Part shown: piece after piece, positions 36,100 through 45,144 of the stretch
Numbering within the stretch: the stretch's first letter is position 1
How the letters are laid out: each line of letters opens with the position of its first letter
NCBI RefSeq assembly: GCF_001748145.1
Contig: NZ_BCQA01000001.1
Location: forward strand, 6,722,501-6,786,500
DNA: 64,000 nucleotides
Direction: 5' to 3'
Source of the DNA: Bosea sp. BIWAKO-01
Lineage (GTDB): Bacteria; Pseudomonadota; Alphaproteobacteria; Rhizobiales; Beijerinckiaceae
Position numbers and translations under genes: made by a program
The notes under the pieces: model-generated
Told to the model about the DNA's origin: nothing
Seen by the model: the letters and a program-made list of their open reading frames with translations, nothing else
Database searches by the model: none

Positions 36100-37263
36100 A
36101 TGCGTATCGTCGATGTCGTCGAGATCACGAAGCCCATCGCCTCTCCCATCCGCAACGCCTATATCGACTTCTCGAAGATGACGGCCAGCCTCGTTGCCGT
36201 CGTGACCGACGTCGTCCGCGACGGCCGACGCGTGGTCGGATACGGCTTCAATTCCAACGGGCGCTATGGCCAGGGCGGCCTCATCCGGGAGCGCTTCCGC
36301 AATCGCATTCTCGAAGCCGAGCCGAAGAGCCTGCTCGATGATGCCGGCACCAATCTCGATCCCCAGCGCATCTGGGCAGCGATGATGTCGAATGAGAAGC
36401 CGGGCGGACATGGCGAGCGCTCCGTCGCGGTCGGCACCCTCGACATGGCCGTCTGGGATGCGGTCGCGAAGATCGCCGGCAAGCCCCTGTTCCGCCTTCT
36501 GGCCGAGATGAAGGGCCGCGAAGCCGATCCGCGTGTCTTCGTTTATGCGGCAGGCGGCTACTATTATCCAGGAAAGGACAATTCGGCGCTCCAGGCGGAG
36601 ATGCGGGGCTATCTCGATCGTGGCTACACTGTCGTGAAGATGAAAATCGGCGGGGCCCCGATCGACGAGGACCGCGAGCGCATCGAGGCGGCGCTGAAGG
36701 AGATCGGATCGCAAGCCCAGCTGGCAGTGGATGCGAATGGCCGTTTCAACCTGGAAACCGGCATCGCCTACGCCAAGATGCTGCGGGACTATCCTCTGTT
36801 CTGGTACGAGGAAGTCGGCGATCCGCTCGACTACGCCCTCCAGGCCGCCCTCTCGGAATTCTATCCGGGGCCGATGGCGACGGGCGAGAACCTCTTTTCT
36901 CACCAGGACGCACGCAACCTTCTGCGCTACGGTGGCATGCGCCCGGATCGCGACTGGCTTCAGTTCGACTGCGCCCTGTCATACGGGCTTGTCGAATATC
37001 TCAGAACGCTCGATGTCCTCTCGCAATTTGGCTGGTCGCCGTCCCGCTGCATTCCCCATGGCGGGCATCAGATGTCGCTGAACATTGCGGCAGGCCTCGG
37101 CCTGGGCGGCAACGAGAGCTACCCCGATCTCTTCCAGCCCTATGGCGGCTTCCCGGACTCGGTTCGTGTCGAGGACGGCCACATCGTCATGCCGGACCTG
37201 CCAGGAATCGGATTCGAGGGAAAATCCGACCTGATCAAGGTCATGCGAGCGCTGGCTGAGTGA
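36100..37263 (+). CDS. tarD: D(-)-tartrate dehydratase (enolase superfamily)
   Basis: The 387-residue enolase-superfamily enzyme converts D-tartrate to oxaloacetate. The catalytic KxK is KMK at 180-182 (VVKMKIGG), metal ligands follow at DANG (about 211), EEVGD (about 237) and GENLF (about 263), and His320 sits in CIPHGGHQ. Positions are each two below those reported for the Bradyrhizobium japonicum enzyme (K184, H322), and the segment identity is strong. GGAAGGA precedes the ATG. The LysR gene is divergent. Confidence 0.9.
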   Translation: MRIVDVVEITKPIASPIRNAYIDFSKMTASLVAVVTDVVRDGRRVVGYGFNSNGRYGQGGLIRERFRNRILEAEPKSLLDDAGTNLDPQRIWAAMMSNEKPGGHGERSVAVGTLDMAVWDAVAKIAGKPLFRLLAEMKGREADPRVFVYAAGGYYYPGKDNSALQAEMRGYLDRGYTVVKMKIGGAPIDEDRERIEAALKEIGSQAQLAVDANGRFNLETGIAYAKMLRDYPLFWYEEVGDPLDYALQAALSEFYPGPMATGENLFSHQDARNLLRYGGMRPDRDWLQFDCALSYGLVEYLRTLDVLSQFGWSPSRCIPHGGHQMSLNIAAGLGLGGNESYPDLFQPYGGFPDSVRVEDGHIVMPDLPGIGFEGKSDLIKVMRALAE

Positions 37264-37300
37264 GCGCGCGCCGACATACCGATGCCTGCAACGCGGTTGC

Positions 37301-37492
37301 TTCCACGGGCTCGGCGACTCCAATGCCAAGCTCGGCCTCGGCGCGCTCAGCCAGGGGCTGCTGGCCCAGGGCTTCCAGTTCTACCACGACCGTTGGGAGC
37401 CCGGCGTCGTACGCTTCGTGACCTCGTTTGCCACAACACAGGCCGATGTCGACGATCTCCTGGCGGCAGCAAGGGTCCTGGCGAGCCCCTGA
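37301..37492 (+). pseudogene. Remnant of a threonine aldolase C-terminus
   Basis: Frame 2 reads [20 protein letters not shown], then [20 protein letters not shown], then [13 protein letters not shown] and a TGA at 37490. The VRxVTSFATTxxDVD end is typical of low-specificity L-threonine aldolases. There is no start codon or upstream part of the gene; the frame meets the tarD stop region. About 60 residues survive. Confidence 0.65.
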
Positions 37493-37895
37493 ACAGGTCG
37501 CGAAGATCGGCGGGCGCGTTCCAGAATGGCAGCGGCTTCCCGCCGACATGCTCGCGCTGCGGTCAAGGCAGTCTCTCCAGGCGATGCCGGGTTGAATGCC
37601 GCGGGCATGGTCGATGCGCATGCGACGCATCTCGCGGTGCGATCCAGCGCGATCTGCTGGCAAGAGAGATGCCCTCTAATGCCTAGAATGGCAGATTTGA
37701 CTGTATTTCCTCTGTTATTATTCATGAACATTCCAGCACAACCGGCCAGCTCGCGACGCACGCGCAGGATCACAGCTTCAAGGCCAATCTCGCCGTCAGG
37801 TTCTGAACGGCCAGAAGGTCTTCCCGCGACCAGAAGGACGTCCTGCTACCCTCGATGAACATCCGTGAAGCTGCGGCGCTGTTTGCGCATCGCAG
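37493..37895. other. Decayed region, possible barrel-protein tail
   Basis: No intact gene. Frame 1 at 37738-37806 ends with QLATHAQDHSFKANLAVRF and a stop, which looks like the last strand of an outer-membrane or autotransporter barrel, but only about 20 residues can be read. An AT-rich patch at 37678-37735 may be a former promoter. Confidence 0.35.
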
Positions 37896-38024
37896 AGCGA
37901 GGAGCTCGCCGTCGTCGACAGCCGCGAGACGCTGCAAGTGATCGGCCTCCTGACCGAGCAGTTCGCGCTACGCCGCTACAATGCGGAGCTCGATCGGCAA
38001 AGCCGCGACCTGACCGGCGGCTGA
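37896..38024 (+). pseudogene. Remnant of a ClC-type chloride channel C-terminus
   Basis: The frame reads SEELAVVDSRETLQVIGLLT, then EQFALRRYNAELDRQSRDLT and GG with a stop at 38022. This matches the CBS-domain tail of ClC-family channels (VVDS..TLQVIGLLTE..ALRRYxxELD). No channel membrane part is present upstream. It is another 3' gene fragment in the same decayed stretch. Confidence 0.6.
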
Positions 38025-38089
38025 GTCCAACCCAAACGGGAGGCTCAACCCCTCCGCTGCCGCGATTGCCGAGCCTTGGCCCGAGAACG

Positions 38090-38115
38090 CAGAAGGGCCG
38101 CCAATCCCGGCGGCC
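38090..38115 (-). terminator. Hairpin after the 293-residue membrane protein gene
   Basis: On the minus strand GGCCGCC, six bases and GGCGGCC form a perfect 7-bp stem followed by CTTCT, about 70 bases after the stop codon at 38183. The T-run is poor, so this is a candidate only. Confidence 0.45.
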
Positions 38116-38182
38116 GCTTCATCGTGCCTGAATGCAGGGACAGACCGAACCCGGCGAGCTTCGATCTGTCGGAACGCCTGGA

Positions 38183-39064
38183 TCAGAGGCGGCGCCGGCC
38201 CCAACCCGGCATTTCGCGCTGCTCGTCACGATGGCCGCCTCCAAGCACCGCCCCGAACCAGCCCGCAGCTGCACCGACGAGAAGCACGGCCGCCGTCAGG
38301 AAGGCCGAGATGATGCCGACCTTCCTCGCCTTCTCGGCAGCCTGCTTCGCCGTCTCCTTGGCCTGATTCAGCTTTGCCAGCGCATCATCGACCCGCTTCT
38401 CCGCCTCGGGCTTGCCGATCCCGGCACGGCTTGCCATGCGGGTCGCGATATAATCGCGGTCCGCCGGATCGAGCGTGCCATTCACCATTGCGGTCGCCAT
38501 CAGCCGGCTCAGCTCAGAGCGCTCTTCGGGAGTCACCGGCGCACCGGCGCCGGGCGCCCGCAGGATGCCATCGAGGGCCGAGCCGAGCGGATCCTGCTGC
38601 AGCTTCAGGAGCGAAGTCGCCCCCGAGGTTGCGGCTGCCGCGCCCTCAAGAGCTGTGCGGCCGGCGCCGACAGCCGATGACGTCGCGATGAAAGCCAGCA
38701 GGAGCACCCCCGTTGCCCAGACCAGGAGACCATGCGCCCCGTCACGCATCTCCCGTTCGTGGGCGGTGGCATCGGGAACAGGCCGCCGCATCCGGCCGGC
38801 CACGTAGCCGCCCGCAATGCAGGCCGAGACGGTGCCCCAGAGCGCCCATAACGCTGCTGCGATGCCGAGCACGGTCAGTGAGGAACTGCGCGACGGCTCG
38901 GCCGAAACCAGCGAAAGCCCGATCGCCGATCCGAAGGCCGTCATGATCGAGGAGATGGCGGCTGCGAGCACCGCTCCTGCCAGAATGGGGGCCCATTCCA
39001 GATAGGAGGACGGAGCCGGCGCGACCGCAATCGAGACATCGGTTTCGGTAGGAAAAACAGCCAT
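38183..39064 (-). CDS. Membrane protein of unknown function
   Basis: 293 residues with three hydrophobic segments near the N-terminus (LAGAVLAAAISSIMTAFGSA; ALWALWGTVSACIAGGYVAG; GLLVWATGVLLLAFIATSSA). A charged helical region with a PADRDYIATRMASRAGI segment follows, then a last membrane helix (VGIISAFLTAAVLLVGAAAG). This layout is common in alphaproteobacterial PhnA-like/TIGR-type membrane proteins of unknown role. The 24-residue peptide gene is 12 bases upstream and shares its ribosome-binding region. Confidence 0.75.
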   Translation of the reverse strand: MAVFPTETDVSIAVAPAPSSYLEWAPILAGAVLAAAISSIMTAFGSAIGLSLVSAEPSRSSSLTVLGIAAALWALWGTVSACIAGGYVAGRMRRPVPDATAHEREMRDGAHGLLVWATGVLLLAFIATSSAVGAGRTALEGAAAATSGATSLLKLQQDPLGSALDGILRAPGAGAPVTPEERSELSRLMATAMVNGTLDPADRDYIATRMASRAGIGKPEAEKRVDDALAKLNQAKETAKQAAEKARKVGIISAFLTAAVLLVGAAAGWFGAVLGGGHRDEQREMPGWGRRRL

Positions 39065-39076
39065 TCTCTCCTCCTC

Positions 39077-39151
39077 TCAACGCAGACCAAGGAACGAGAG
39101 GATGGCCATGACCACCACAATCAACCCGACGAGATAGATGATGCCGTCCAT
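39077..39151 (-). CDS. 24-residue single-pass membrane peptide
   Basis: ATG 39151 follows a very strong CAGGAGGAGGGG site and encodes MDGIIYLVGLIVVVMAILSF plus LGLR: one complete membrane helix. The stop lies 12 bases before the membrane protein gene, whose ribosome binding site GAGAGGAGGAGAG follows directly. Such tiny hydrophobic peptides exist in related bacteria; it may be a subunit or regulator of the larger protein. Confidence 0.7.
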   Translation of the reverse strand: MDGIIYLVGLIVVVMAILSFLGLR

Positions 39152-39473
39152 TGCCCCCTCCTCCTGTTTGCCGGTGGCCAGCGCCACGACCGAGCAACCT
39201 CCGATGGGGCATTCGGTTCCCTGCGCTATGGGGCTGCCTCTCAGGCCAGGGAACGAGCGGCTACCATTGCTCGGGACGACGGGCTGAAGCTGCGCCGTGA
39301 CGGGCCGGGCCTCTTCTTTGGGCAGTGACGGCGCAGGACATGGACAGCACCGACACGCATGGCCAAATCGTCGCGATGCTCCCGGCTCCGCAGCGGGCTC
39401 TGTATTTCTCGTCCACGGGCATGTTTGGCTGATCCGCCCGCTCGTTCCTCCTCGCCCATACGATCGCGCGCGA
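39152..39473. other. Gap without a supportable gene
   Basis: About 320 bases. Open frames on both strands are short and have no family features. It should contain the promoter of the membrane peptide operon. Confidence 0.45.
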
Positions 39474-39845
39474 TTACGACCCCTGCCCGCACTTCGCGCC
39501 AATAAATCGTCTGGTCGATGCGGCGAGATGCTCGGCACCTCGGTGAAAATTTCCGTCGTATAAAAATACTTTGCTGCCCATGTGGAGAATAAATCTGCGG
39601 TATCCCACATAAGCGCCGAAGCTATTCTTTGAATCGATCCATCCACAAATGTATACGTTCTCAGACACAAGCCTGACATTTCTGATTTTAGTCGAAGTAC
39701 CGTCGTTCATGTGCAGATCGATAGCCCCAACCAGGGTCGCTCGGTCTATTGGCTCCAGCTTGGCCAAACTGCCATCGACATCTTCGAATGCGACGACGCC
39801 TGTCACGAGCAGCGCCGCAATGACCACAATGGACATTCGCAACAT
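39474..39845 (-). CDS. Hypothetical exported protein
   Basis: 123 residues with a hydrophobic N-terminus (MLRMSIVVIAALLVTGVVAF) and a small beta-rich body with two cysteines (ENVYICGWIDS; FIGAKCGQG), which could form a disulfide in the periplasm. The A+T content is higher than its neighbours (codons such as ATA and TTT are frequent), a sign of possible recent gain. No family is recognised. Confidence 0.55.
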   Translation of the reverse strand: MLRMSIVVIAALLVTGVVAFEDVDGSLAKLEPIDRATLVGAIDLHMNDGTSTKIRNVRLVSENVYICGWIDSKNSFGAYVGYRRFILHMGSKVFLYDGNFHRGAEHLAASTRRFIGAKCGQGS

Positions 39846-40062
39846 CTGGCTTCAATCCTCTATGACAGGCCAGGTACGCTGAACGGCAAGGTGTCGATGC
39901 CAGCAGTTCGGATCGCGCGGTCGGCGGCCGATCATCCACCCCACCCTCGATTATCGTCAACACCAGGGGATGAGGCGCTCGACCGTTCGGCAGCTTGTGC
40001 CACGCGCGGCTCGCTGTACCGGCAGGTCGGGCCGATCCGCGGCAGGACCGGCACATGCAGAC

Positions 40063-40096
40063 AAAAAAGACCCGCCGCCCCTTTCGGAGCAGCGGG
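40063..40096 (-). terminator. Rho-independent terminator of the small lipoprotein gene
   Basis: The minus strand holds an 11-step stem (CCCGC, GCTCC against GGGGC, GCGGG) closed by a GAAA tetraloop, followed by TCTTTTTT. It lies about 40 bases after the lipoprotein stop. Confidence 0.85.
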
Positions 40097-40133
40097 CAAA
40101 CTCGGGCGACCCGAGGGTCGCTGGTTTCGAGCC

Positions 40134-40265
40134 TCAGCCCTTGGTCACGATCGGCGAAGCCACCGGCGGCGGGGCTTTGCCCTTGCCCTTGCCGTACATA
40201 TCGGCGGCGCAGCCACCAATGCCCATCAGCCCCACAGAAACGGCCAGAACCAGTATGGTTTTCAT
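40134..40265 (-). CDS. Small putative lipoprotein
   Basis: 43 residues starting MKTILVLAVSVGLMGIGGCA. The hydrophobic leader ends in GIGGC, a plausible lipobox with the lipid-modified cysteine, leaving a mature part of about 25 residues (ADMYGKGKGKAPPPV). GAGGG lies ten bases before ATG 40265 and a strong terminator follows the stop, so it is a single-gene unit. Function unknown. Confidence 0.7.
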   Translation of the reverse strand: MKTILVLAVSVGLMGIGGCAADMYGKGKGKAPPPVASPIVTKG

Positions 40266-40649
40266 ATCGGTTATCCCTCGTTGCCAGGACGACGACGCCG
40301 CCCATTCAATGTAGCATGACGGAAGGGAAATTCCCATTTCCCCGATCGGTTCCATCGATTGAGGAAGTTATCGTGTGAAGGTTAACGAAAAAGGCCCACA
40401 ATCTCCTTCGGGATGGCGGGCCAGTTCGTGGGAATCCCGGCGGACCACGGGGAAACGAGGAGGCGTCTCTCCGGTTCCCTGCGAGCAGGCGGCCGGCTGC
40501 GATGGCCGAGCCGAAGGTCCTGGTGAGGCCAGGCGAATGGAAGCCGAGCTTCTCGGCAGATTGTCGGCCGCGATACCGATCCGCGACTTCACTTCCGAGG
40601 CTGCGCGGCGGGCCAGTCGGCGGCGATCCGATGCCAGCGCCTTGAGCGC
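40266..40649. other. Gap with a possible terminator
   Basis: About 380 bases. On the minus strand GGCCC ... GGGCC followed by TTTTT (40388-40422) could terminate transcription from the GNAT gene. A plus-strand frame 40375-40653 (92 codons, GTG start after GAGGAA) is open but has no recognisable family and contains that hairpin. Confidence 0.4.
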
Positions 40650-41087
40650 CTAGAGTGTCTTGCGAAGCACCCATTCGCCACTGCGCGTGGTTTCATTCGC
40701 CTCAGTAAATCCGACCGACAGGTAGAAGCCCAACGGGCTGTGCTGGCCTCGAACAATGCTGGTCGTCACCTTGTCGAAGCCGAGCGCACGCCTTTCCGTA
40801 CAGGCCCGCTCGATCGCGGCCCGAGCGTAGCCCTTCCCTTGGTGCTGCCTGTCGATCATGAAGCGCCAGAGATAGGCCGATTTCGGCCGTTCCTCACTGC
40901 GCCACAGGATGAAGCCCACGGGCTCGTCGTCCGCATAGACCGCTCGAAACATCGAGGTCGGCTCGAAATGGGCCTGCGCGATCGATACAGCCACCGGCGC
41001 GACATAGGCGCGCTGTTCGTCGGCGACCTCCAGACCGCAGATCGATCGAACGGTCGCGGCGGTGATTTCGCGCAGCTCAACACCCAT
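40650..41087 (-). CDS. GNAT-family N-acetyltransferase
   Basis: 145 residues. The acetyl-CoA site is seen in MIDRQHQGKGYARAAIERAC (Q/RxxGxG/A), and the C-terminal strand VGFTEANETTRSGEWVLRK is typical. It resembles spermidine/diamine-type GNATs (VGFILWRSEERPKSAYLWRF), but the substrate cannot be fixed from sequence. It stands downstream of ddl in the same direction, 133 bases away. Confidence 0.88.
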   Translation of the reverse strand: MGVELREITAATVRSICGLEVADEQRAYVAPVAVSIAQAHFEPTSMFRAVYADDEPVGFILWRSEERPKSAYLWRFMIDRQHQGKGYARAAIERACTERRALGFDKVTTSIVRGQHSPLGFYLSVGFTEANETTRSGEWVLRKTL

Positions 41088-41220
41088 GCGTCACCGATCC
41101 GCGTCCCGCCCCGATCTCCCCCATTCCTAGCAGGAAGCGACGCTGGTTCGTCCCCGTCAACGCAAGAGACCCGCCGACCGCTTGCGGGCCCCGGCCGCCT
41201 CGATCCTTTCACGGTCGGAG

Positions 41221-42297
41221 TCAGCCAGCCCGACCGGCGCGAGCCAGGCCATGCGACACGAGACGATCGAGGATTTCGGCATAGCTCACGCCGCTGGCGG
41301 CCATCGCCTTGGAATACATGCTGATATTGGTGAAGCCCGGAATCGTGTTCACCTCGTTCACGAGGCACTGCATATCCGCCGTCAGGAAGAAATCGACGCG
41401 TGCCATGCCATCACAGCCGAGAGCCCTGAACGCCCTGGCGGCCATCTCCCGCATCTGCGCCTCGACCTCTGGCGGCAACTCCGCCGGCACCTTCAATGCC
41501 GCACCGTTCTCGTCAATATATTTGGCGTCGTAGCTGTAGAAGCCATGGCTCTCGGCCGGAACGATCTCTCCGGGCCGGGACACGAACAACCCGCCCCTTT
41601 CATCTTCCAACACACTGAATTCGATCTCGCGCCCCTGGATGAACTCTTCGGCAAGCAGCTTGCGGTCATGCCGGAACCCTTCGCTCAGCGCCGGCCCGAA
41701 CTCCTGGCTTCCGGAGACCTTTCTGACGCCGATCGAGGAGCCCTGCCGGGCCGGCTTGACGAAGAGCGGCAGCCCAAGCTCGCGCTCCAGGGCCAGAAGG
41801 TCAGGTGCAGCATCGTCGCTGATGGTCACCGATCGGGCGACCGGAAGGCCGGCCACTCGCAGCAAGCGCTTGGCGATGTCCTTGTCCAGTGCCGCCGCAG
41901 AGCCGAGGATGCCGCAGCCTGCGAGCGGCACGCGCGCGACTTCCGCAAGCCCCTGTATCGAACCGTCCTCACCGTAGAGCCCGTGCAGGACCGGGAACAG
42001 GATGTCGATCGTCCCGGCATCGACCATCCTGCCGCCGGCCTCGATCGCGATCATTCGCCCGCGGCCGCCCGGGACGAGGGAGATCTGCGTACCGCTTTCG
42101 GGTTTGGCGAGCACGCCATCCTCCAAGCGGCTCAGCAGCCATTGCCCTTCGCGCGTCACGAAAATCGGAACCGCATCGTATTTCGCGGGCTCCAGGGCAT
42201 TCATCACATTGGTGGCCGACAGCACGGACACGTCATGCTCGGCGGAGCGTCCGCCGAACAGCACGGCAATCCGCAATCGGGGCGAAGACATCGACAT
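41221..42297 (-). CDS. ddl: D-alanine--D-alanine ligase
   Basis: The 358-residue ATP-grasp ligase makes D-Ala-D-Ala for peptidoglycan. Motifs seen are VLFGGRSAEHDVSVLSA at the N-terminus, LPLFVKPARQGSSIGVRKVS in the ATP-grasp, and FFLTADMQCLVNEVNTIPGF at the metal site. ATG 42297 has GGAG seven bases upstream. It is divergent from a MocR-type regulator. Most alphaproteobacterial ddl genes sit in the division/cell-wall cluster, so this isolated copy may be an extra, regulated one. Confidence 0.93.
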   Translation of the reverse strand: MSMSSPRLRIAVLFGGRSAEHDVSVLSATNVMNALEPAKYDAVPIFVTREGQWLLSRLEDGVLAKPESGTQISLVPGGRGRMIAIEAGGRMVDAGTIDILFPVLHGLYGEDGSIQGLAEVARVPLAGCGILGSAAALDKDIAKRLLRVAGLPVARSVTISDDAAPDLLALERELGLPLFVKPARQGSSIGVRKVSGSQEFGPALSEGFRHDRKLLAEEFIQGREIEFSVLEDERGGLFVSRPGEIVPAESHGFYSYDAKYIDENGAALKVPAELPPEVEAQMREMAARAFRALGCDGMARVDFFLTADMQCLVNEVNTIPGFTNISMYSKAMAASGVSYAEILDRLVSHGLARAGRAG

Positions 42298-42434
42298 CAG
42301 GAACTCCAGGCAATTCGCTTTGCAGAAGCAGAAACCGACCGCGAAGCCGTGATGGGCGAAGACGGCCTCCAGTCGGCGTGGCGCCTGCCTCTCCAGCCCT
42401 GCGTCCCCCCGCTGGCCCGCGGCGGCAATCCGAA

Positions 42435-42515
42435 AGTGGCTCGATCAGAGTGCATTATTGATTCAATTTACAGAGCCACTATACGATTCCGCCTTGAGCC
42501 ACTTGGCGAGCCACT
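42435..42515. promoter_or_regulatory. AGCCACT repeat operator array between ddl and the MocR gene
   Basis: Three direct copies of AGCCACT lie at 42474, 42497 and 42509, and one inverted copy (AGTGGCT) at 42435. MocR/PdxR-type regulators bind direct repeats in such divergent regions. The last copy ends 15 bases before the regulator ATG. The array is the likely binding site controlling ddl and the regulator itself. Confidence 0.7.
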
Positions 42516-42530
42516 TGAATGGGAGGCTTG

Positions 42531-44036
42531 ATGACTCTGACGCGGCGCAGGGAAAGCCCATCGGCTCGCTTTCAGCCGGGTATCGACCCATCCTCCCCGG
42601 CATCCCTGGCGCGGCAGCTCTACCTTGCCCTGCGCGGTGCGATTGCCGACGGCCGGCTGGACACAGGCCAGCGCCTGCCCTCGACCCGCCTGGCGTCGCA
42701 GGAATGGAAGCTGTCGCGCGGCACCATTGCCGAGGCCTACGAGATCCTGATCGCAGAAGGCTATGCCATCGCCCGCCACGGGTCGGGCACCTATATTTCT
42801 GCAGGCGTTCCGGATGGGCTTTTGAGAGCCGGTGAACGCAAGGAGCCAGCGGCTCACGCGACCCGCCGCACGCTCTCGCAGGCGGTCACGCGGGTTCTGA
42901 CCTGCGGACCCAGCCTCGAACCCCAAAAGCCCCTGCCGTTCGTGACCGGCCGGATCGCCCATGATGAGCGGACCGCCGGCCTCCTGAGCCGCATTGCCGG
43001 CCGGCACATGAACTACGCCTTTGAAGGCTACGGCGACATTCAGGGGGAGCCCGAGCTTCGGGCCGCGATCGCCGCTCACCTGGCCGTTTCGAGGGGGGTG
43101 CGATGTACGCCCGATCAGCTGTTCATCACGGCCGGAACGCAGCAGGCGCTCGATCTCGCCTTTCGCGTATTGGCCTCGCCTGGCGACAGCGTCGTTGTCG
43201 AGGACCCGTGTTATCCGCCGGCCAGACAATGCCTGACGCTCAATGGCGCGCAGATCGTCGGCCTGCCCGTGGATCACGAGGGGGTCGTGACGGAGGGACT
43301 GGCGAGCGGCTCGCTGCAGCCACCGGCGCTGTTCTATGTGACGCCGTCAAACCAATATCCGGTCGGCTCCGTTCTGTCCCTGCCGCGGCGGCTGGAGCTT
43401 CTCGCCTATGCAAGGGAGCATGGAAGCTGGATCGTCGAGGACGATTACGACAGCGAATTTCGCTATGACGGACACCCGATCGCATCGCTGCAAGGCCTCG
43501 ATCAGGCCAACCGCGTCCTCTATACCGGCACCTTCAGCAAAGCCCTGCTGCCGAGCCTGCGCCTTGGCTATCTCGTGGTCCCGGCCGATCTGGTGCCGGT
43601 GTTCCGGGCAGTGCGCCCGGCGCTTGACCGCTGCCCGCCGACCTTCCAGCAACGCGTCGTCGCCGATTTTCTCAATGAGGGCTATTTTCCAGCGCATCTG
43701 CGCCGCCTCAGGGAGCGACTGCGCGCTTCGCGGGATCTGCTGACGGGCCTCCTGAGGGACCGCACCAGCGAGCATCTCGCCGTCGTCGTTCCCGATCAGG
43801 GCATCAATCTCACCGCACGCAGCACGGGGACCTGGAGCAGCGACAGGGCTGTCTCCGCGGCCGCCTTGGCGAAGGGCGTCGTCGTCATGCCGCTGTCCCG
43901 GATGAACGTCGCATCCTCCGATACATCGAGATTGCTGCTCGGATTCTCCGGGCTTTCCGAGGCGGAAGCCGATCTGGGAACGCGGCTTCTGGCGGAGGTG
44001 CTCAACGGCACGGAATTTCGCAAAGCTTCCGATTGA
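42531..44036 (+). CDS. MocR/PdxR-type GntR regulator with aminotransferase domain
   Basis: 501 residues. The N-terminal GntR winged helix (RLPSTRLASQEWKLSRGTIA, then EAYEILIAEGYAIARHGSGT) is fused to a fold-type I aminotransferase. The PLP lysine lies in LYTGTFSKALLPSLRLGYLV, and VEDDYDSEFRYDG carries the PLP-binding aspartate. GGGAGG lies five bases before ATG 42531. Being divergent from ddl, it recalls DdlR of Brevibacillus, a MocR protein that activates ddl in response to D-alanine and PLP. Confidence 0.92.
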   Translation: MTLTRRRESPSARFQPGIDPSSPASLARQLYLALRGAIADGRLDTGQRLPSTRLASQEWKLSRGTIAEAYEILIAEGYAIARHGSGTYISAGVPDGLLRAGERKEPAAHATRRTLSQAVTRVLTCGPSLEPQKPLPFVTGRIAHDERTAGLLSRIAGRHMNYAFEGYGDIQGEPELRAAIAAHLAVSRGVRCTPDQLFITAGTQQALDLAFRVLASPGDSVVVEDPCYPPARQCLTLNGAQIVGLPVDHEGVVTEGLASGSLQPPALFYVTPSNQYPVGSVLSLPRRLELLAYAREHGSWIVEDDYDSEFRYDGHPIASLQGLDQANRVLYTGTFSKALLPSLRLGYLVVPADLVPVFRAVRPALDRCPPTFQQRVVADFLNEGYFPAHLRRLRERLRASRDLLTGLLRDRTSEHLAVVVPDQGINLTARSTGTWSSDRAVSAAALAKGVVVMPLSRMNVASSDTSRLLLGFSGLSEAEADLGTRLLAEVLNGTEFRKASD

Positions 44037-44075
44037 GACTGCAATCCGGGAGGCGCGGGGCCGGTATCCGACCGC

Positions 44076-44477
44076 TCAGTCCGGGTCTCGCGGAAACGCC
44101 TTGATACCGGAGGGCAGCGCAACCCATCCATGCCGCCGGATGTCGTAGACGGACATCTCGGGCAGCGGGAAATCCGGGTCGCCGAAGGCGCCGACAGCAA
44201 CCGATACCGACCCGGTCACCCCCTCCTCGCTGTGGAAGAGATTGCTCCCGCAGACCGGACAGAAGCGGAATATGAACGCCGCTCCCTGGTCGCCGGTACG
44301 AACATATTCGGAAGCCCGCCCGGACACCGTGTAGGGGCCGGCAAAGCTGGCCAGATAGGCAAAAGCGCTTCCCGTTCTGCTCTGACATGCCAGGCAATGG
44401 CACAGCCCGACCCCACGCGGCTCGCCTTCGACAGTGATGCTCAGCTGGCCGCATGTGCAGGAGGCGACGCGTTGCAT
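44076..44477 (-). CDS. GFA/CENP-V-fold zinc protein
   Basis: 133 residues with GFA-family cysteines: ASCTCGQLSITVEG, GLCHCLACQSRTGSAFAYLA and RFCPVCGSNLFHSEEG. ATG 44477 follows AGGGA. It is the third of four GFA-fold proteins in this window; no substrate evidence. It is convergent with the MocR gene. Confidence 0.85.
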   Translation of the reverse strand: MQRVASCTCGQLSITVEGEPRGVGLCHCLACQSRTGSAFAYLASFAGPYTVSGRASEYVRTGDQGAAFIFRFCPVCGSNLFHSEEGVTGSVSVAVGAFGDPDFPLPEMSVYDIRRHGWVALPSGIKAFPRDPD

Positions 44478-44574
44478 GGGATTTCCCTGACCTTCCAGGG
44501 CTGCCTTGCGCACAGCGGACGCCCATTCGCCGCGTGGCCTCCTGTTGCAGCAGCGCGCTCCGCGCCCGCGAGGC

Positions 44575-44835
44575 TCAGTGCTTTGACGACCGGTGTTGCC
44601 CCGCCTGGCGCTGTATCTCGCCGGCCAGGCTTGTCTGCGGAGGGTGTCGCGTGTCCGTCAGTGGCCTGCCGTCCCGCACGCAATAGCCCTGGGCCCGGCC
44701 GGCCAGAATCCATTGCTCGATCTGCTTGCCCATGGCGTCGCCATCATCGTCATGGCCTGCGAGATAGTGCTCGCGCTGGGTTCGCTCCATGCGCTCCAGC
44801 ACTGCCATCCAGTCTGCGTAGGTGGCTTTCGTCAT
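44575..44835 (-). CDS. Small hypothetical protein
   Basis: 86 residues starting MTKATYADWMAVLERMERTQ, largely helical and charged, with an Asp-rich stretch (AGHDDDGDAMGKQ) and one cysteine. AGGGGAGG lies upstream of ATG 44835. No family recognised; the strong ribosome binding site is the main support. Confidence 0.5.
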   Translation of the reverse strand: MTKATYADWMAVLERMERTQREHYLAGHDDDGDAMGKQIEQWILAGRAQGYCVRDGRPLTDTRHPPQTSLAGEIQRQAGQHRSSKH

Positions 44836-45144
44836 CCCGGCCTCCCCTGCTGCAATCCCCGCCAAGCATGAATTGTGCCTGTCCGATCATCCTCCAGCGC
44901 GCCCGCGATCGAGCGCCGCAATGCATCCCGTTTCTGCCCATTCCCGGACGACAGGGTCTGCCATATCCGACCACGCATCCCCGCCCGGTCAAACAAAAAT
45001 CCGTGTTGGTTTATGGCCCGCCGATCGGGCTTGCTGATCACCGGATATTCCACGGCCTCGGGATGATCAGGGGCCCGATCCGCAAGAGCAGCCAGACCCG
45101 GCGTTTCGAGCCGACCTGAACGACCGGGCTGGCCCGATTTCGCT
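44836..45144. other. Gap without a supportable gene
   Basis: About 310 bases between the small hypothetical gene and the DMT transporter gene, which both read on the minus strand. No convincing ORF, hairpin or operator was seen. Confidence 0.45.

Noticed and set aside
40375..40653. 92-codon plus-strand ORF with GAGGAA upstream
   Set aside because: Low-complexity Arg/Ser/Gly sequence, includes a terminator-like hairpin, no relatives recognised.
44130..45119. 329-codon plus-strand frame over the GFA and small hypothetical genes
   Set aside because: Pro/Arg-rich, no domain, overlaps better-supported minus-strand genes with good ribosome binding sites.
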